Position numbers and translations under genes: made by a program. From Oryzobacter telluris (GTDB lineage: Bacteria > Actinomycetota > Actinomycetes > Actinomycetales > Dermatophilaceae): a DNA stretch of 64,000 nucleotides. The stretch is taken from positions 2,418,001-2,482,000 of the forward strand of contig NZ_CP170723.1 of assembly GCF_043099285.1 (NCBI RefSeq), written 5' to 3'. Positions within the stretch are counted from its first letter, which is position 1, and the number at the start of each line of letters is the position of its first letter. Below, piece after piece: positions 23,632-33,556 of this stretch. A model generated the notes under the pieces. It was given only the letters and a program-made list of their open reading frames with translations. It made no database searches and was not told the DNA's origin.

Positions 23632-24606
23632 TCAGGGAGCGACCACCACCCGTCGCTTCGAGGCGCCGAGCAGGAGCGCCCCGAGCGTGACGAGGAACAG
23701 GGCCGCGGCCAGGAGCATCCCGGCCTCGGTACCCGTCTGGGCGAGCGAGGCCGCGGTCACGACCCGCGTCACCGCGCCCGAGGAGAGCGACCCGCTCGTC
23801 GAACCGGTCGTGCTCGGGTCGTTCGTCGCGTCGGAGACGACCTCACCGGGCCCGACAGGGTCGGTCGGGTCCACCGGATCGGTGGGCACTCCCCCGCCGG
23901 GCGTGGTCGTGCCGCCTCCGGTCGAGGAGTCCCCCACCACCGAGATCGCGTTGCCGCCGACCGTGACCGGAGCCGTCACCGGCGCGGCCACCTGGTTCCC
24001 CCCGGCCACCGAGTCCTCACCGTCGGTCGAGGAACCGCCACCGGTCGCGGTACCAGCACCCGGCGACGCCGTCGTGGCGCCGTCCGTGTGCGAGTCCCCC
24101 ACCACCGAGATCGCGTTGCCGCCGACCGTGACCGGAGCCGTCACCGGCGCGGCCACCTGGTTCCCCCCGGCCACCGAGTCCTCACCGTCGGTCGAGGAGC
24201 CCCCGCTCGCCGGTACCGCCGAGTGCCCGCCCGTCGTGGTGGCCTTCTCGCTGCGCGAGTCCCCCACCGCGGAGACGGCGTCGCCGGACACCGTGACCGG
24301 CGCCTTGACGCGGATGACGGCCTGGTTGCCGCCGCCGGCCGACTCCTTGCCGGACGTCACCGACGGGTCGTGGGACCCGCTGGATCTTGGGCTCGTCGAG
24401 GACGAGCGCGAGCTCGTGGAGTCCCCGAGGACCGAGACGGCGTTGCCCGTCAGGGTCACCGGCGCCTCCACGGTGATGGCGGCCTGGTTGCCGCCGAGGA
24501 TGCTGTCGACCCCGGTCGTGTCGCCGGCCTGGGCCTGGGCGGAGAAGAAGATGCCTCCTCCGACCACGAGGGCGATCTGGAGCCCTCTGCTCACTGATGC
24601 ATGCAT
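23632..24606 (-). CDS. Cell-wall-anchored protein with four chaplin (DUF320)-like repeats and LAQTG sortase signal
   Basis: This 324-residue surface protein has a signal peptide at 1-27 (cleavage probably after AQAQA). Four repeats lie at about 34-63, 88-118, 143-173 and 198-228, of the form GGNQ...APVT...GNA.SVVGDS, for example GGNQVAAPVTAPVTVGGNAI. In chaplins and DUF320 proteins the segment reads VCGNA; here the cysteine is Gly, Ser or Thr, so no disulfides can form. Ser/Thr/Gly linkers separate the units. The end is a sorting signal: LAQTG (288-292), a hydrophobic helix and the basic tail KRRVVVAP, the class E (LAXTG) type that anchors long chaplins. The ATG at 24606 follows AGGAAGGG at good spacing. 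It may form a hydrophobic or adhesive coat. Confidence 0.8.
   Translation of the reverse strand: MHASVSRGLQIALVVGGGIFFSAQAQAGDTTGVDSILGGNQAAITVEAPVTLTGNAVSVLGDSTSSRSSSTSPRSSGSHDPSVTSGKESAGGGNQAVIRVKAPVTVSGDAVSAVGDSRSEKATTTGGHSAVPASGGSSTDGEDSVAGGNQVAAPVTAPVTVGGNAISVVGDSHTDGATTASPGAGTATGGGSSTDGEDSVAGGNQVAAPVTAPVTVGGNAISVVGDSSTGGGTTTPGGGVPTDPVDPTDPVGPGEVVSDATNDPSTTGSTSGSLSSGAVTRVVTAASLAQTGTEAGMLLAAALFLVTLGALLLGASKRRVVVAP
23927..24198. repeat. Tandem 165-base repeat with 107 identical bases inside the chaplin-like gene
   Basis: Bases 23927-24033 are identical to 24092-24198, offset 165 (55 codons). They encode the third and fourth chaplin-like repeats and adjoining linker. Repeats one and two differ clearly from these at DNA level. 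This is a recent internal duplication and a place where repeat number could vary between strains. Confidence 0.85.
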
Positions 24607-24625
24607 GGTCGTTCCCTTCCTGGTT

Positions 24626-24696
24626 GATGCGGTCTGCCCGCGCACGTGCGGGCACTGCTCGGACAGCACCTCCACGGAGGTGCCGGAGCCGCATCA
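24626..24696 (-). promoter_or_regulatory. Predicted three-way-junction RNA between the two surface-protein genes
   Basis: Read on the minus strand, an outer stem pairs TGATGCGG (24696-24689, its first three bases being the stop codon of the upstream gene) with CCGCATCA near 24625-24632. It encloses hairpin A, GCACCTCC/GGAGGTGC (24666-24683, 2-base loop), and hairpin B, TGCCCGC/GCGGGCA (24635-24654, 6-base loop). The structure ends just before the ribosome site of the chaplin-like gene (24611-24619). It may end transcription, protect the RNA, or act as a regulatory leader. Confidence 0.5.
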
Positions 24697-25539
24697 GTCA
24701 GGTCGGGAGCCCGGGTCCGCGGCGGGACCGGGGCAGGGAACGGCAACGGCGAGGCGCGCTGCCGCACAGCGGTACTCGGGTCGGACGAGGACCATCGCCA
24801 ACACCATCATGGCGAGCGAGAGGGCCAGGGTGGACCCCGACGGGCTGCTCGGCACGAGCCCGCTCAGGTCCACGCCGGGCCACGGGACGGCCGGCTCGGG
24901 GTCGCTCGGCACCGAGCCGGGGTCGGCGACGCCGACCCCTGCACGGGAACCGAACAGGGGGGCGACCCGCGAGCCGGTCGCCACGGTGGTGTCCCCGACC
25001 GCCGGGTGACCGGACTCCGTGACGCGCTCGCCGAGCGAGCCGTCGGTCGGAGCCGGCACGGGGGCCGGGCCACCGGTCCCCGGGTCGAGCCCGGGGACGA
25101 CGGGGAGGTCGACGCCCGGCAGCTGCGGGGTGTCGACGACGGGGTCGACCGCGTGGGTGACGGTCTCGACCAGGGGACGCACGACGTGCGTCGTGACCGT
25201 GGTGGCCACGGTCCGGACGGTGGCCATCACGGCGCGGACGGGAGCCGTGGCGACGTGCCCGACGGGCGCGACGGGCGTCGCGGCCACCGTGCGCTGCACG
25301 GCGGAGGCGGCGCCCCCGACGGACTTCTCCACCACCGCGGCCGTCGTCCCGACGGCCGCCTCCACCGGCTCCGGAGCGACTGCGGGAGCGACCCGTTCCA
25401 CGGTCTGGACGACGTCGGCGAGGAGGCGGTGGTCGTCGGCCTGCGCCGACGTCGACGACGCCAGGACCCAGCCGACCAGCACGAAGGCAGCACCGAGAAC
25501 CAGCCTGAGAAGGCCGGTGCGGGACGCTGCTGCCCACAT
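24694..25539 (-). CDS. Secreted/membrane-anchored protein of unknown function, partner of the chaplin-like gene
   Basis: This is a 281-residue protein. The ATG at 25539 is preceded by GGGGGATCGAC. Residues 1-34 form a signal peptide (LLRLVLGAAFVLVGWVLASS, cleavage after SAQA). The mature part is rich in Val, Thr, Ala and Pro with repeated short amphipathic helices (VVQTVERVAPAVAPEPVEAA), then a Pro/Gly/Asp-rich stalk. Near residue 250 a hydrophobic stretch, STLALSLAMMVLAMVLV, and the tail RPEYRCAAARL anchor it in the membrane. No enzymatic motif is seen. It is directly upstream of the chaplin-like gene on the same strand, so both are probably expressed together for the cell surface. Confidence 0.7.
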   Translation of the reverse strand: MWAAASRTGLLRLVLGAAFVLVGWVLASSTSAQADDHRLLADVVQTVERVAPAVAPEPVEAAVGTTAAVVEKSVGGAASAVQRTVAATPVAPVGHVATAPVRAVMATVRTVATTVTTHVVRPLVETVTHAVDPVVDTPQLPGVDLPVVPGLDPGTGGPAPVPAPTDGSLGERVTESGHPAVGDTTVATGSRVAPLFGSRAGVGVADPGSVPSDPEPAVPWPGVDLSGLVPSSPSGSTLALSLAMMVLAMVLVRPEYRCAAARLAVAVPCPGPAADPGSRPD

Positions 25540-25760
25540 GTCGATCCCCCGATCGTCGAACCCGGTTGCAGTCGGGTTCACTCCAGTGGAGCGCAGATCC
25601 GGGTGTTTGTAAACCCCTCGGTAACAAATGTTGCGACACCCGAGGGTCGCGGCGTCACTGGGCGTCGCCTCCACCTCACACGCCACTGACCTGCAGATAC
25701 GCACCAAATCACCTGCGGCACAGAGGGACTCGCGCCATCACCATCATTGACCAGCGACGA
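25540..25760. other. Promoter region of the surface-protein pair
   Basis: There is no gene in these 221 bases. An imperfect inverted repeat, TTTGT(25606-25610)...ACAAA(25624-25628), with AT-rich arms stands out against the GC-rich background about 70 bases before the start of the 25539 gene. It could be a regulator site. No clear -35/-10 pair was recognised. Confidence 0.35.
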
Positions 25761-25796
25761 CGACGCGGCCGCACCCCGGGGGGTGCGACCGCGTCG
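25761..25796. terminator. Terminator downstream of aconitase
   Basis: CGACGCGGCCGCACCCC pairs with the reverse complement ending at 25796, with one mismatch and a very short G loop. It lies 15 bases after the acn stop and should end the acn transcript. Confidence 0.7.
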
Positions 25797-25810
25797 GAAC
25801 CCGTCGTGCG

Positions 25811-28480
<2,670 letters not shown>

Positions 28481-28523
28481 CGGGGCTCCCTTCAGGTCGT
28501 GCGTCGTCGCGCGATCCTCGATT

Positions 28524-28541
28524 TATCTTGATGTCAAGATA
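28524..28541. promoter_or_regulatory. Candidate repressor operator in the aconitase promoter
   Basis: TATCTTGATGTCAAGATA is an 18-base palindrome, perfect outside its 2-base centre, 44 bases before the aconitase start, in an AT-rich island. Aconitase genes in Actinobacteria are commonly repressed by TetR-type regulators, but that regulator is not in the window and its site here is not proven. Confidence 0.55.
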
Positions 28542-28628
28542 TCTAACCACACGAGACCGGTCGCGTCGAGCCTATGCCGGAGGGTGTCGCGCCGCGAGGG
28601 CCGTGCGTCGGGACTCCTGCCGCGAGGG

Positions 28629-29474
28629 TCAGGCCCGCGTCATCCGGTAGTGCAGCCGCAGGGCGCGCAGCGGGCCGAGCCGCAGGTGGTGGTCGGTGCG
28701 CAGGGTGCCCTCGTCGTCGACGAAGACGACGAACCGCTCGTGCACCGGGGCGCGCGCCGCGTGGGGCCGACCCGCCGCGTCGAGGACGAGGACGTACGCG
28801 CCCGGCGCCCCGAACAACCCGGGCCCGGAGTCGAGGACGAGGGCCCCGTCCTCGCGCGCGGTGGGCGCGAGGAACACCTGCACGTTGCCCTGTTCCAGCG
28901 GGAACGCCACGTGCACGCACGGGGAGGGATGGCCGGGCACGGCGACGCTGCGGTACGCCCCGCTGAACAGGACGTCGTCGGTGGCCCGGAGCCGGCGCAG
29001 CCAGCCGGCCCACACCTGCTCCCCCGCGGCGTCGAGCACCGGCAGGACCCGGCTGTCGATGCCGCGCGAGACGTCGAGCGGGCGCACCGGGATGGCCAGC
29101 TGCTGCACGCGCCGACCGAACGCCCACGCGATGAGCGACCCGCCCGGCGCGGCGACGGGCGACCACTGCGACCACGCGTCCATCCGCCAGCCGGCGGTGT
29201 GCTCGTAGAAGTCGCGCACGAGCGGGTGCAGGGAGGCGGCGGTGAAGCCCGGCCCGTCGAGGGCGGCGAGGTCGGGCAGCAGCCCGGCCGCGGCGTCGTC
29301 ACGGACGACGCTGCCACCCGCACGGTGTGCGGCGGCGTCGAGCCACCCGTCGCCGACCGGGCCGGCGGTGTGCACCGGCGCGTCGAGCCAGGGGTGGCCG
29401 ACGAGGTCGACCGGTCGCCCCACGGCGCGCCAGAAGCGCCGGGTGGCGAGGTCGACCTGGGACCAGCCGCTCAT
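28629..29474 (-). CDS. Conserved protein of unknown function, 281 residues
   Basis: No family is recognised. The protein begins MSGWSQVDLATRRFWRAVGR and includes HPLVRDFYEHTAGWRMDAWS, IDSRVLPVLDAAGEQVWAGW, VAFPLEQGNVQVFLAP and a C-terminal LRTDHHLRLGPLRALRLHYR. It appears to be one alpha/beta domain with many tryptophans, without signal peptide or membrane helices. The start ATG overlaps the stop of the RNA methyltransferase by four bases, so both are translated from one message. This coupling, and lack of other partners, is the only clue to its role. Confidence 0.65.
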   Translation of the reverse strand: MSGWSQVDLATRRFWRAVGRPVDLVGHPWLDAPVHTAGPVGDGWLDAAAHRAGGSVVRDDAAAGLLPDLAALDGPGFTAASLHPLVRDFYEHTAGWRMDAWSQWSPVAAPGGSLIAWAFGRRVQQLAIPVRPLDVSRGIDSRVLPVLDAAGEQVWAGWLRRLRATDDVLFSGAYRSVAVPGHPSPCVHVAFPLEQGNVQVFLAPTAREDGALVLDSGPGLFGAPGAYVLVLDAAGRPHAARAPVHERFVVFVDDEGTLRTDHHLRLGPLRALRLHYRMTRA

Positions 29475-30775
29475 CCGGCCCTGAAGGTCGCGACGCACTC
29501 GACGTGGTGCGTCATCGGGAAGGCGTCGAAGGCGCGCACCCGGTCCAGGCGGTACCCGGCCTCGGCGAGGATGGCGGTGTCGCGCGCCAGGGCGGCCGGG
29601 TCGCAGGCCACGTAGGCGATGGCGCGGGGGCGCAGCCGGGCGACCTCGGCGCAGATCGCCTTCCCGGCGCCGGTGCGCGGCGGGTCGAGGACGACGACGT
29701 CGGCGCTGGGCGGCAGCAGGGGTGAGCGGGCGGCGCGGCGGGGTGCCGACGAGCGCCGGCCCGTGCCCCGCCGGGACGGCCGGGCCACCCCGAACGCGTC
29801 GTCGACCCGGGCGGTGACGACCGCGACCTGCGGCTGGTCGGCGAGGTTGGCGCGGGCGTGCTCGGTGGCTGAGGGGTCCGACTCCACCGCCACGACCTGG
29901 CCGGTGGGACCGACGGCCTCGGCGAGCGCCGAGGCGAACAGGCCGACGCCGCAGTAGAGGTCGAGGGCCCGCTCCCCCGGGCGGACGTCGAGCTCGCCCA
30001 TGACGGCGGCGAGGAAGGTGGCGGCCGCACCGGGGTGGACCTGCCAGAAGCCGCGGGCGTCCACGGCGAACTCGCGGTCGAAGGTGACGGTCGTTCCGTC
30101 GGCGCCGGACCACGAGGTGGTGACGCGTTCGCGCACGACGGGGCCGGAGCCGTCCTCGGGCACCCGGACCGCGACCGGCTCCCCCAGCGACGGGGCGACG
30201 GCGTCGACGGCCTCGAGACCGGACCAGGGGTGCTCGGTGACCTCGAGGCGGTCGACCCCCGGGGCGGCGATGCGGCAGTGGTCGACCGGGACGACGGCGT
30301 GCGAGCGGTGGCGGCGCAGGCCGGCGCGCCCCGCGTCGTCGACGGCGAACTCCACCCGGGACCGCCAGTCGAGCCCGGCGTCGTCACCCGGGACGGGCTC
30401 GACCTCGACGTCGACCTCCAGGTGGGCGAGCCGCGCGAGCTGCTCGCGGACCACGCCCGCCTTGAGCGCCCGCTGGGCCGTCAGCGACACGTGCTGGAGG
30501 TCGCAGCCACCGCACTTCCCGGGGCCAGCCCACGGGCACGGCGGGACGACCCGGTCCGGGGAGGCCACGACGACGTCGACGGCGTCGGCGCGCAGGAACC
30601 GTTCTCCCGCACCGGCGGACGTCACGTGGGCGCGTACCCGCTCCCCCGGCAGGGCGTGCCGCACGAAGAGGACCTGGCCCTCGTGCCGCGCGATGGCGTG
30701 GCCGCCGTGGGCGAAGGCCGTGACGTCGACCTCGACCTCCGCGCCGACCTCGAGCCCTCCGGTGGGTCCCGTCAT
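29471..30775 (-). CDS. TrmA/RlmD-type RNA (uracil-5-)-methyltransferase
   Basis: A 434-residue class I methyltransferase of the RumA group, which makes 5-methyluridine in 23S rRNA or tRNA. The order is an N-terminal TRAM domain (VGAEVEVDVTAFAHGGHAIA), a [4Fe-4S] cysteine cluster (PPCPWAGPGKCGGCDLQH), a central domain, and the SAM domain with ALDLYCGVGLFASALAEAVG, VVLDPPRTGAGK and the catalytic cysteine in YVACDPAALARD. A basic 20-residue insert (RPSRRGTGRR and on) precedes the DPPR motif. The start overlaps the KimA-like stop by one base (TGATG). The target base cannot be chosen from sequence alone. Confidence 0.9.
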   Translation of the reverse strand: MTGPTGGLEVGAEVEVDVTAFAHGGHAIARHEGQVLFVRHALPGERVRAHVTSAGAGERFLRADAVDVVVASPDRVVPPCPWAGPGKCGGCDLQHVSLTAQRALKAGVVREQLARLAHLEVDVEVEPVPGDDAGLDWRSRVEFAVDDAGRAGLRRHRSHAVVPVDHCRIAAPGVDRLEVTEHPWSGLEAVDAVAPSLGEPVAVRVPEDGSGPVVRERVTTSWSGADGTTVTFDREFAVDARGFWQVHPGAAATFLAAVMGELDVRPGERALDLYCGVGLFASALAEAVGPTGQVVAVESDPSATEHARANLADQPQVAVVTARVDDAFGVARPSRRGTGRRSSAPRRAARSPLLPPSADVVVLDPPRTGAGKAICAEVARLRPRAIAYVACDPAALARDTAILAEAGYRLDRVRAFDAFPMTHHVECVATFRAG

Positions 30776-32793
30776 CAGTGGTCGCCGCGGCGGACGTCGC
30801 CCACCACGGGCCCGTCGAGCCGCTCCTCGACGCCCTCGGCCGACGCGAGCTGCCAGGGGACCGAGGACACCATGACGCCCGGCGTGAAGAGCAGGCGGCC
30901 CTTGAGCCGCAGCGCGCTCTGGTTGTGCAGCACCTGCTCCCACCAGTGGCCCAGGACGTACTCGGGGATGTAGACGACGATGAGGTCGCGCGGGTTGCCC
31001 GAGCGGATCGACTTGACGTAGTCGACGATCGGCCGGGTGATCTCGCGGTAGGGGCTGTCGAGGGCCTTGAGCGGCACCGGGATGTCGCGGCGGTCCCACT
31101 CGGCCTGCAGGCTCTTGGTCTCGTCCGGGTCGACGTCGACGGTGAGCGCCTCGAGGATGGAGGGCCGCGTCGCCCGCGCGTAGGCCAGGGCCCGCAGGGT
31201 CGGCTTGTGCACCTTGGACACCAGGACGATGGCGTGGACCCGCGAGGGCAGCAGCTGCTGCTTGGTGTCGGCCTCGTCGACCCGCAGCTCGTCGCGGACC
31301 CGGTCGTAGTGGCGCCGGATCCGCATCATCAGGACGAACAGGACGGCCATCGCGGCGATGGCGTAGCCGGCGCCGTGGGTGAACTTCGTGGCGAGGACGA
31401 CGAGGAGGACGGTGCCCGACATCGTGGCGCCGAGGGCGTTGATGGCCCGGCTGCGCATCATCCGGGCGCGGGCCGCGGGTGAGCGCTCGAGGCGCAGGTG
31501 CCGGTTCCAGTGCCGGACCATGCCGATCTGGCTCAGCGTGAACGACACGAAGACCCCGACGATGTACAGCTGGATCAGCCGGGTGACCTCGGCGTCGTAC
31601 AGGACCACGAGGCCGGCGGCGGCCGCCGCGAGGATGATGATGCCGTTGGAGTAGGCGAGCCGGTCGCCGCGGGTGTGCAGCTGGCGGGGCAGGAACCCGT
31701 CGCGGGCGAGGATCGAGCCGAGCACGGGGAAGCCGTTGAACGCGGTGTTGGCCGCGAGCACGAGGATGAGGCCGGTGGTCACCGACACGAGGAGGATGCC
31801 GGGCTCGAACCCCGAGAACACCGCCTTGGAGACCTGCCCCATCACCGTGTCCTGCACGTAGGTGTCACCGACGGGGACGCCGTCGCGGAGCAGCTGCGTG
31901 GACGGGTCCTCGGCGAAGTGGATGTTGGTCCACCGGGCCAGGGTGACCATCGACACGAGCATCGTGATCGACATCGCGCCCATGAGGACCAGGGTGGTCG
32001 CGGCGTTGCGGCTCTTCGGCTTGCGGAACGCGGGGACGCCGTTGCTGATCGCCTCGACCCCGGTGAGCGCGGCACAGCCGGAGGAGAACGCGCGCAGGAG
32101 GAGGAAGACGAGCGCGAAGCCGGTGACCGTCTCGTAGCCCGGCTCCGGTGCCAGCTCGAGGCCCGCGCTCTCGGCGAGCGGGAGGTCGCCGGTGACCTGT
32201 CGGTACAGGCCGAACAGGGCCATCCCGATGATCGCCACCATGAACAGGTACACGGGGATGGCGAAGGCCGCCCCCGACTCGCGGACCCCGCGCAGGTTCA
32301 TCGCGGTCAGCAGGACGATGATCGCGACGGCGATGACCGCCTCGCGACCCCTGACGAACCCGAAGGCGGAGGCCGCGTTCTGGACACCCGAGGAGACCGA
32401 CACCGCCACGGTGAGGACGTAGTCGACGAGGAGCGCACTGCCCACCGTGAGACCGGCTTTGGGCCCGAGGTTGACGCTCGCCACCTCGTAGTCACCACCG
32501 CCGGAGGGGTAGGCGTGCACGTTCTGCCGGTAGCTGAGGATGACGACGACCATCACCGCGACGACCGCGAGGGCGATCTTCCACGAGCTCGTGAGGGCGA
32601 GCGCCCCGCCGGCGAGGCCGAGGGTCAGCAGGATCTCGTCGGGGGCGTAGGCCACCGACGACAGCGCGTCGCTGGCGAAGACCGGGAGCGCGACGCGCTT
32701 GGGCAGGAGGGTCTCGTGGAGCTTGTCGCTGCGCATCGCGCGACCGAGCAGGACGCGCTTGACGAGACGACCGGAGGAAGGCACGACAGACAC
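30775..32793 (-). CDS. KimA-like potassium importer (APC/KUP superfamily permease)
   Basis: This 672-residue membrane protein has about 12 hydrophobic segments and a cytosolic C-terminal domain of about 190 residues. VFASDALSSVAYAPDEILLT, LSYRQNVHAYPSGGGDYEVA and SALLVDYVLTVAVSVSSG are nearly the KimA (B. subtilis YdaO) signatures, and that protein imports K+ with protons. Close APC amino acid carriers remain possible. The neighbouring divergent pair of TrkA-type proteins supports potassium. A GTG at 32793 was taken as start (VSVVPSSGRLVKRVLLGR). There is no obvious ribosome site, and the downstream ATG of MRSDKL is an alternative. Its stop is coupled to the RNA methyltransferase. Confidence 0.75.
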   Translation of the reverse strand: MSVVPSSGRLVKRVLLGRAMRSDKLHETLLPKRVALPVFASDALSSVAYAPDEILLTLGLAGGALALTSSWKIALAVVAVMVVVILSYRQNVHAYPSGGGDYEVASVNLGPKAGLTVGSALLVDYVLTVAVSVSSGVQNAASAFGFVRGREAVIAVAIIVLLTAMNLRGVRESGAAFAIPVYLFMVAIIGMALFGLYRQVTGDLPLAESAGLELAPEPGYETVTGFALVFLLLRAFSSGCAALTGVEAISNGVPAFRKPKSRNAATTLVLMGAMSITMLVSMVTLARWTNIHFAEDPSTQLLRDGVPVGDTYVQDTVMGQVSKAVFSGFEPGILLVSVTTGLILVLAANTAFNGFPVLGSILARDGFLPRQLHTRGDRLAYSNGIIILAAAAAGLVVLYDAEVTRLIQLYIVGVFVSFTLSQIGMVRHWNRHLRLERSPAARARMMRSRAINALGATMSGTVLLVVLATKFTHGAGYAIAAMAVLFVLMMRIRRHYDRVRDELRVDEADTKQQLLPSRVHAIVLVSKVHKPTLRALAYARATRPSILEALTVDVDPDETKSLQAEWDRRDIPVPLKALDSPYREITRPIVDYVKSIRSGNPRDLIVVYIPEYVLGHWWEQVLHNQSALRLKGRLLFTPGVMVSSVPWQLASAEGVEERLDGPVVGDVRRGDH

Positions 32794-32873
32794 TGTAGGG
32801 CGGGTCGGGGTTCGATCCGGTCCCGTCCCGGACACGCTCTCAGGGTCGGGTCCGCCCGTGTACCGTCGGGACC

Positions 32874-33539
32874 GTGCACTTCGTCATCATGGGCTGCGGC
32901 CGTGTCGGCGCCTCTCTCGCGCGGGCCATCGAGCGCGCCGGCCACGAGGTCGCCGTCATCGACCAGGAGGAGTCCGCCTTCCGGCGGCTCGGGACCGGCT
33001 TCGAGGGCCGCACCGTCACCGGGGTCGGCTTCGACCGCAACACCCTGCGGGCGGCCGGTATCGACCAGGCCTACGCCTTCGCGGCGGTCTCGAGCGGTGA
33101 CAACTCCAACATCCTCGCGGCGCGCGTCGCGCGCGAGAAGTACGGCGTGGAGAACGTCGTGGCCCGCATCTACGACCCGGGCCGTGCCGAGATCTACCAG
33201 CGCCTGGGCATCCCCACCGTCGCCACGGTGAAGTGGACGAGCGACCAGATGCTGCGCCGCCTGCTCCCCCAGGGCCACGTCCCCGAGTTCACCGACCCGT
33301 CGGGCAAGGTCGTCATCGCCGAGATGCCGGTGTCCCGCACCTGGGTCGGCCGCCGCCTGTCCGACGTCGAGGAGGCCACCGGTGGCCGGCTCGCGTACGT
33401 CACGCGGCTCGGCGACGGGTTCCTCCCCGGGCGCGAGACCGTGTACCAGGAGGGCGACCTCCTGCACATCGCGCTGCGGCGCGAGGACCTCGCCACCGCC
33501 GAGCGCGTCCTCGACAGCCCTCCCCCGTCGACCGACTGA
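32874..33539 (+). CDS. TrkA-family potassium uptake regulatory protein, first copy
   Basis: This 221-residue cytosolic RCK protein has an N-terminal Rossmann domain, VIMGCGRVGASLARAIERAG (NAD-binding GxGxxG), and a C-terminal TrkA_C domain (GRRLSDVEEATGGRLAYV). It gates a membrane K+ carrier in response to nucleotides. In Actinobacteria two such genes stand in tandem (ceoB/ceoC), as here, with the second copy 17 bases on. It is divergent from the KimA-like gene with 80 bases between; I infer the two TrkA proteins control that carrier. GTG start at 32874. Confidence 0.9.
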   Translation: MHFVIMGCGRVGASLARAIERAGHEVAVIDQEESAFRRLGTGFEGRTVTGVGFDRNTLRAAGIDQAYAFAAVSSGDNSNILAARVAREKYGVENVVARIYDPGRAEIYQRLGIPTVATVKWTSDQMLRRLLPQGHVPEFTDPSGKVVIAEMPVSRTWVGRRLSDVEEATGGRLAYVTRLGDGFLPGRETVYQEGDLLHIALRREDLATAERVLDSPPPSTD

Positions 33540-33556
33540 CCTGAAAGGCCCCCTAC

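Noticed and set aside
23927..24198. Tandem repeats considered as a CRISPR array or transposon ends
   Set aside because: There are only two identical copies in a coding frame with a codon-multiple period, explained by repeat duplication in the surface protein.
25606..25628. GTAAA...GTAAC pair before the surface genes, considered as an MtrA box
   Set aside because: Spacing is 12 and not 11 bases and the first half is imperfect; kept only as an unassigned AT-rich repeat.
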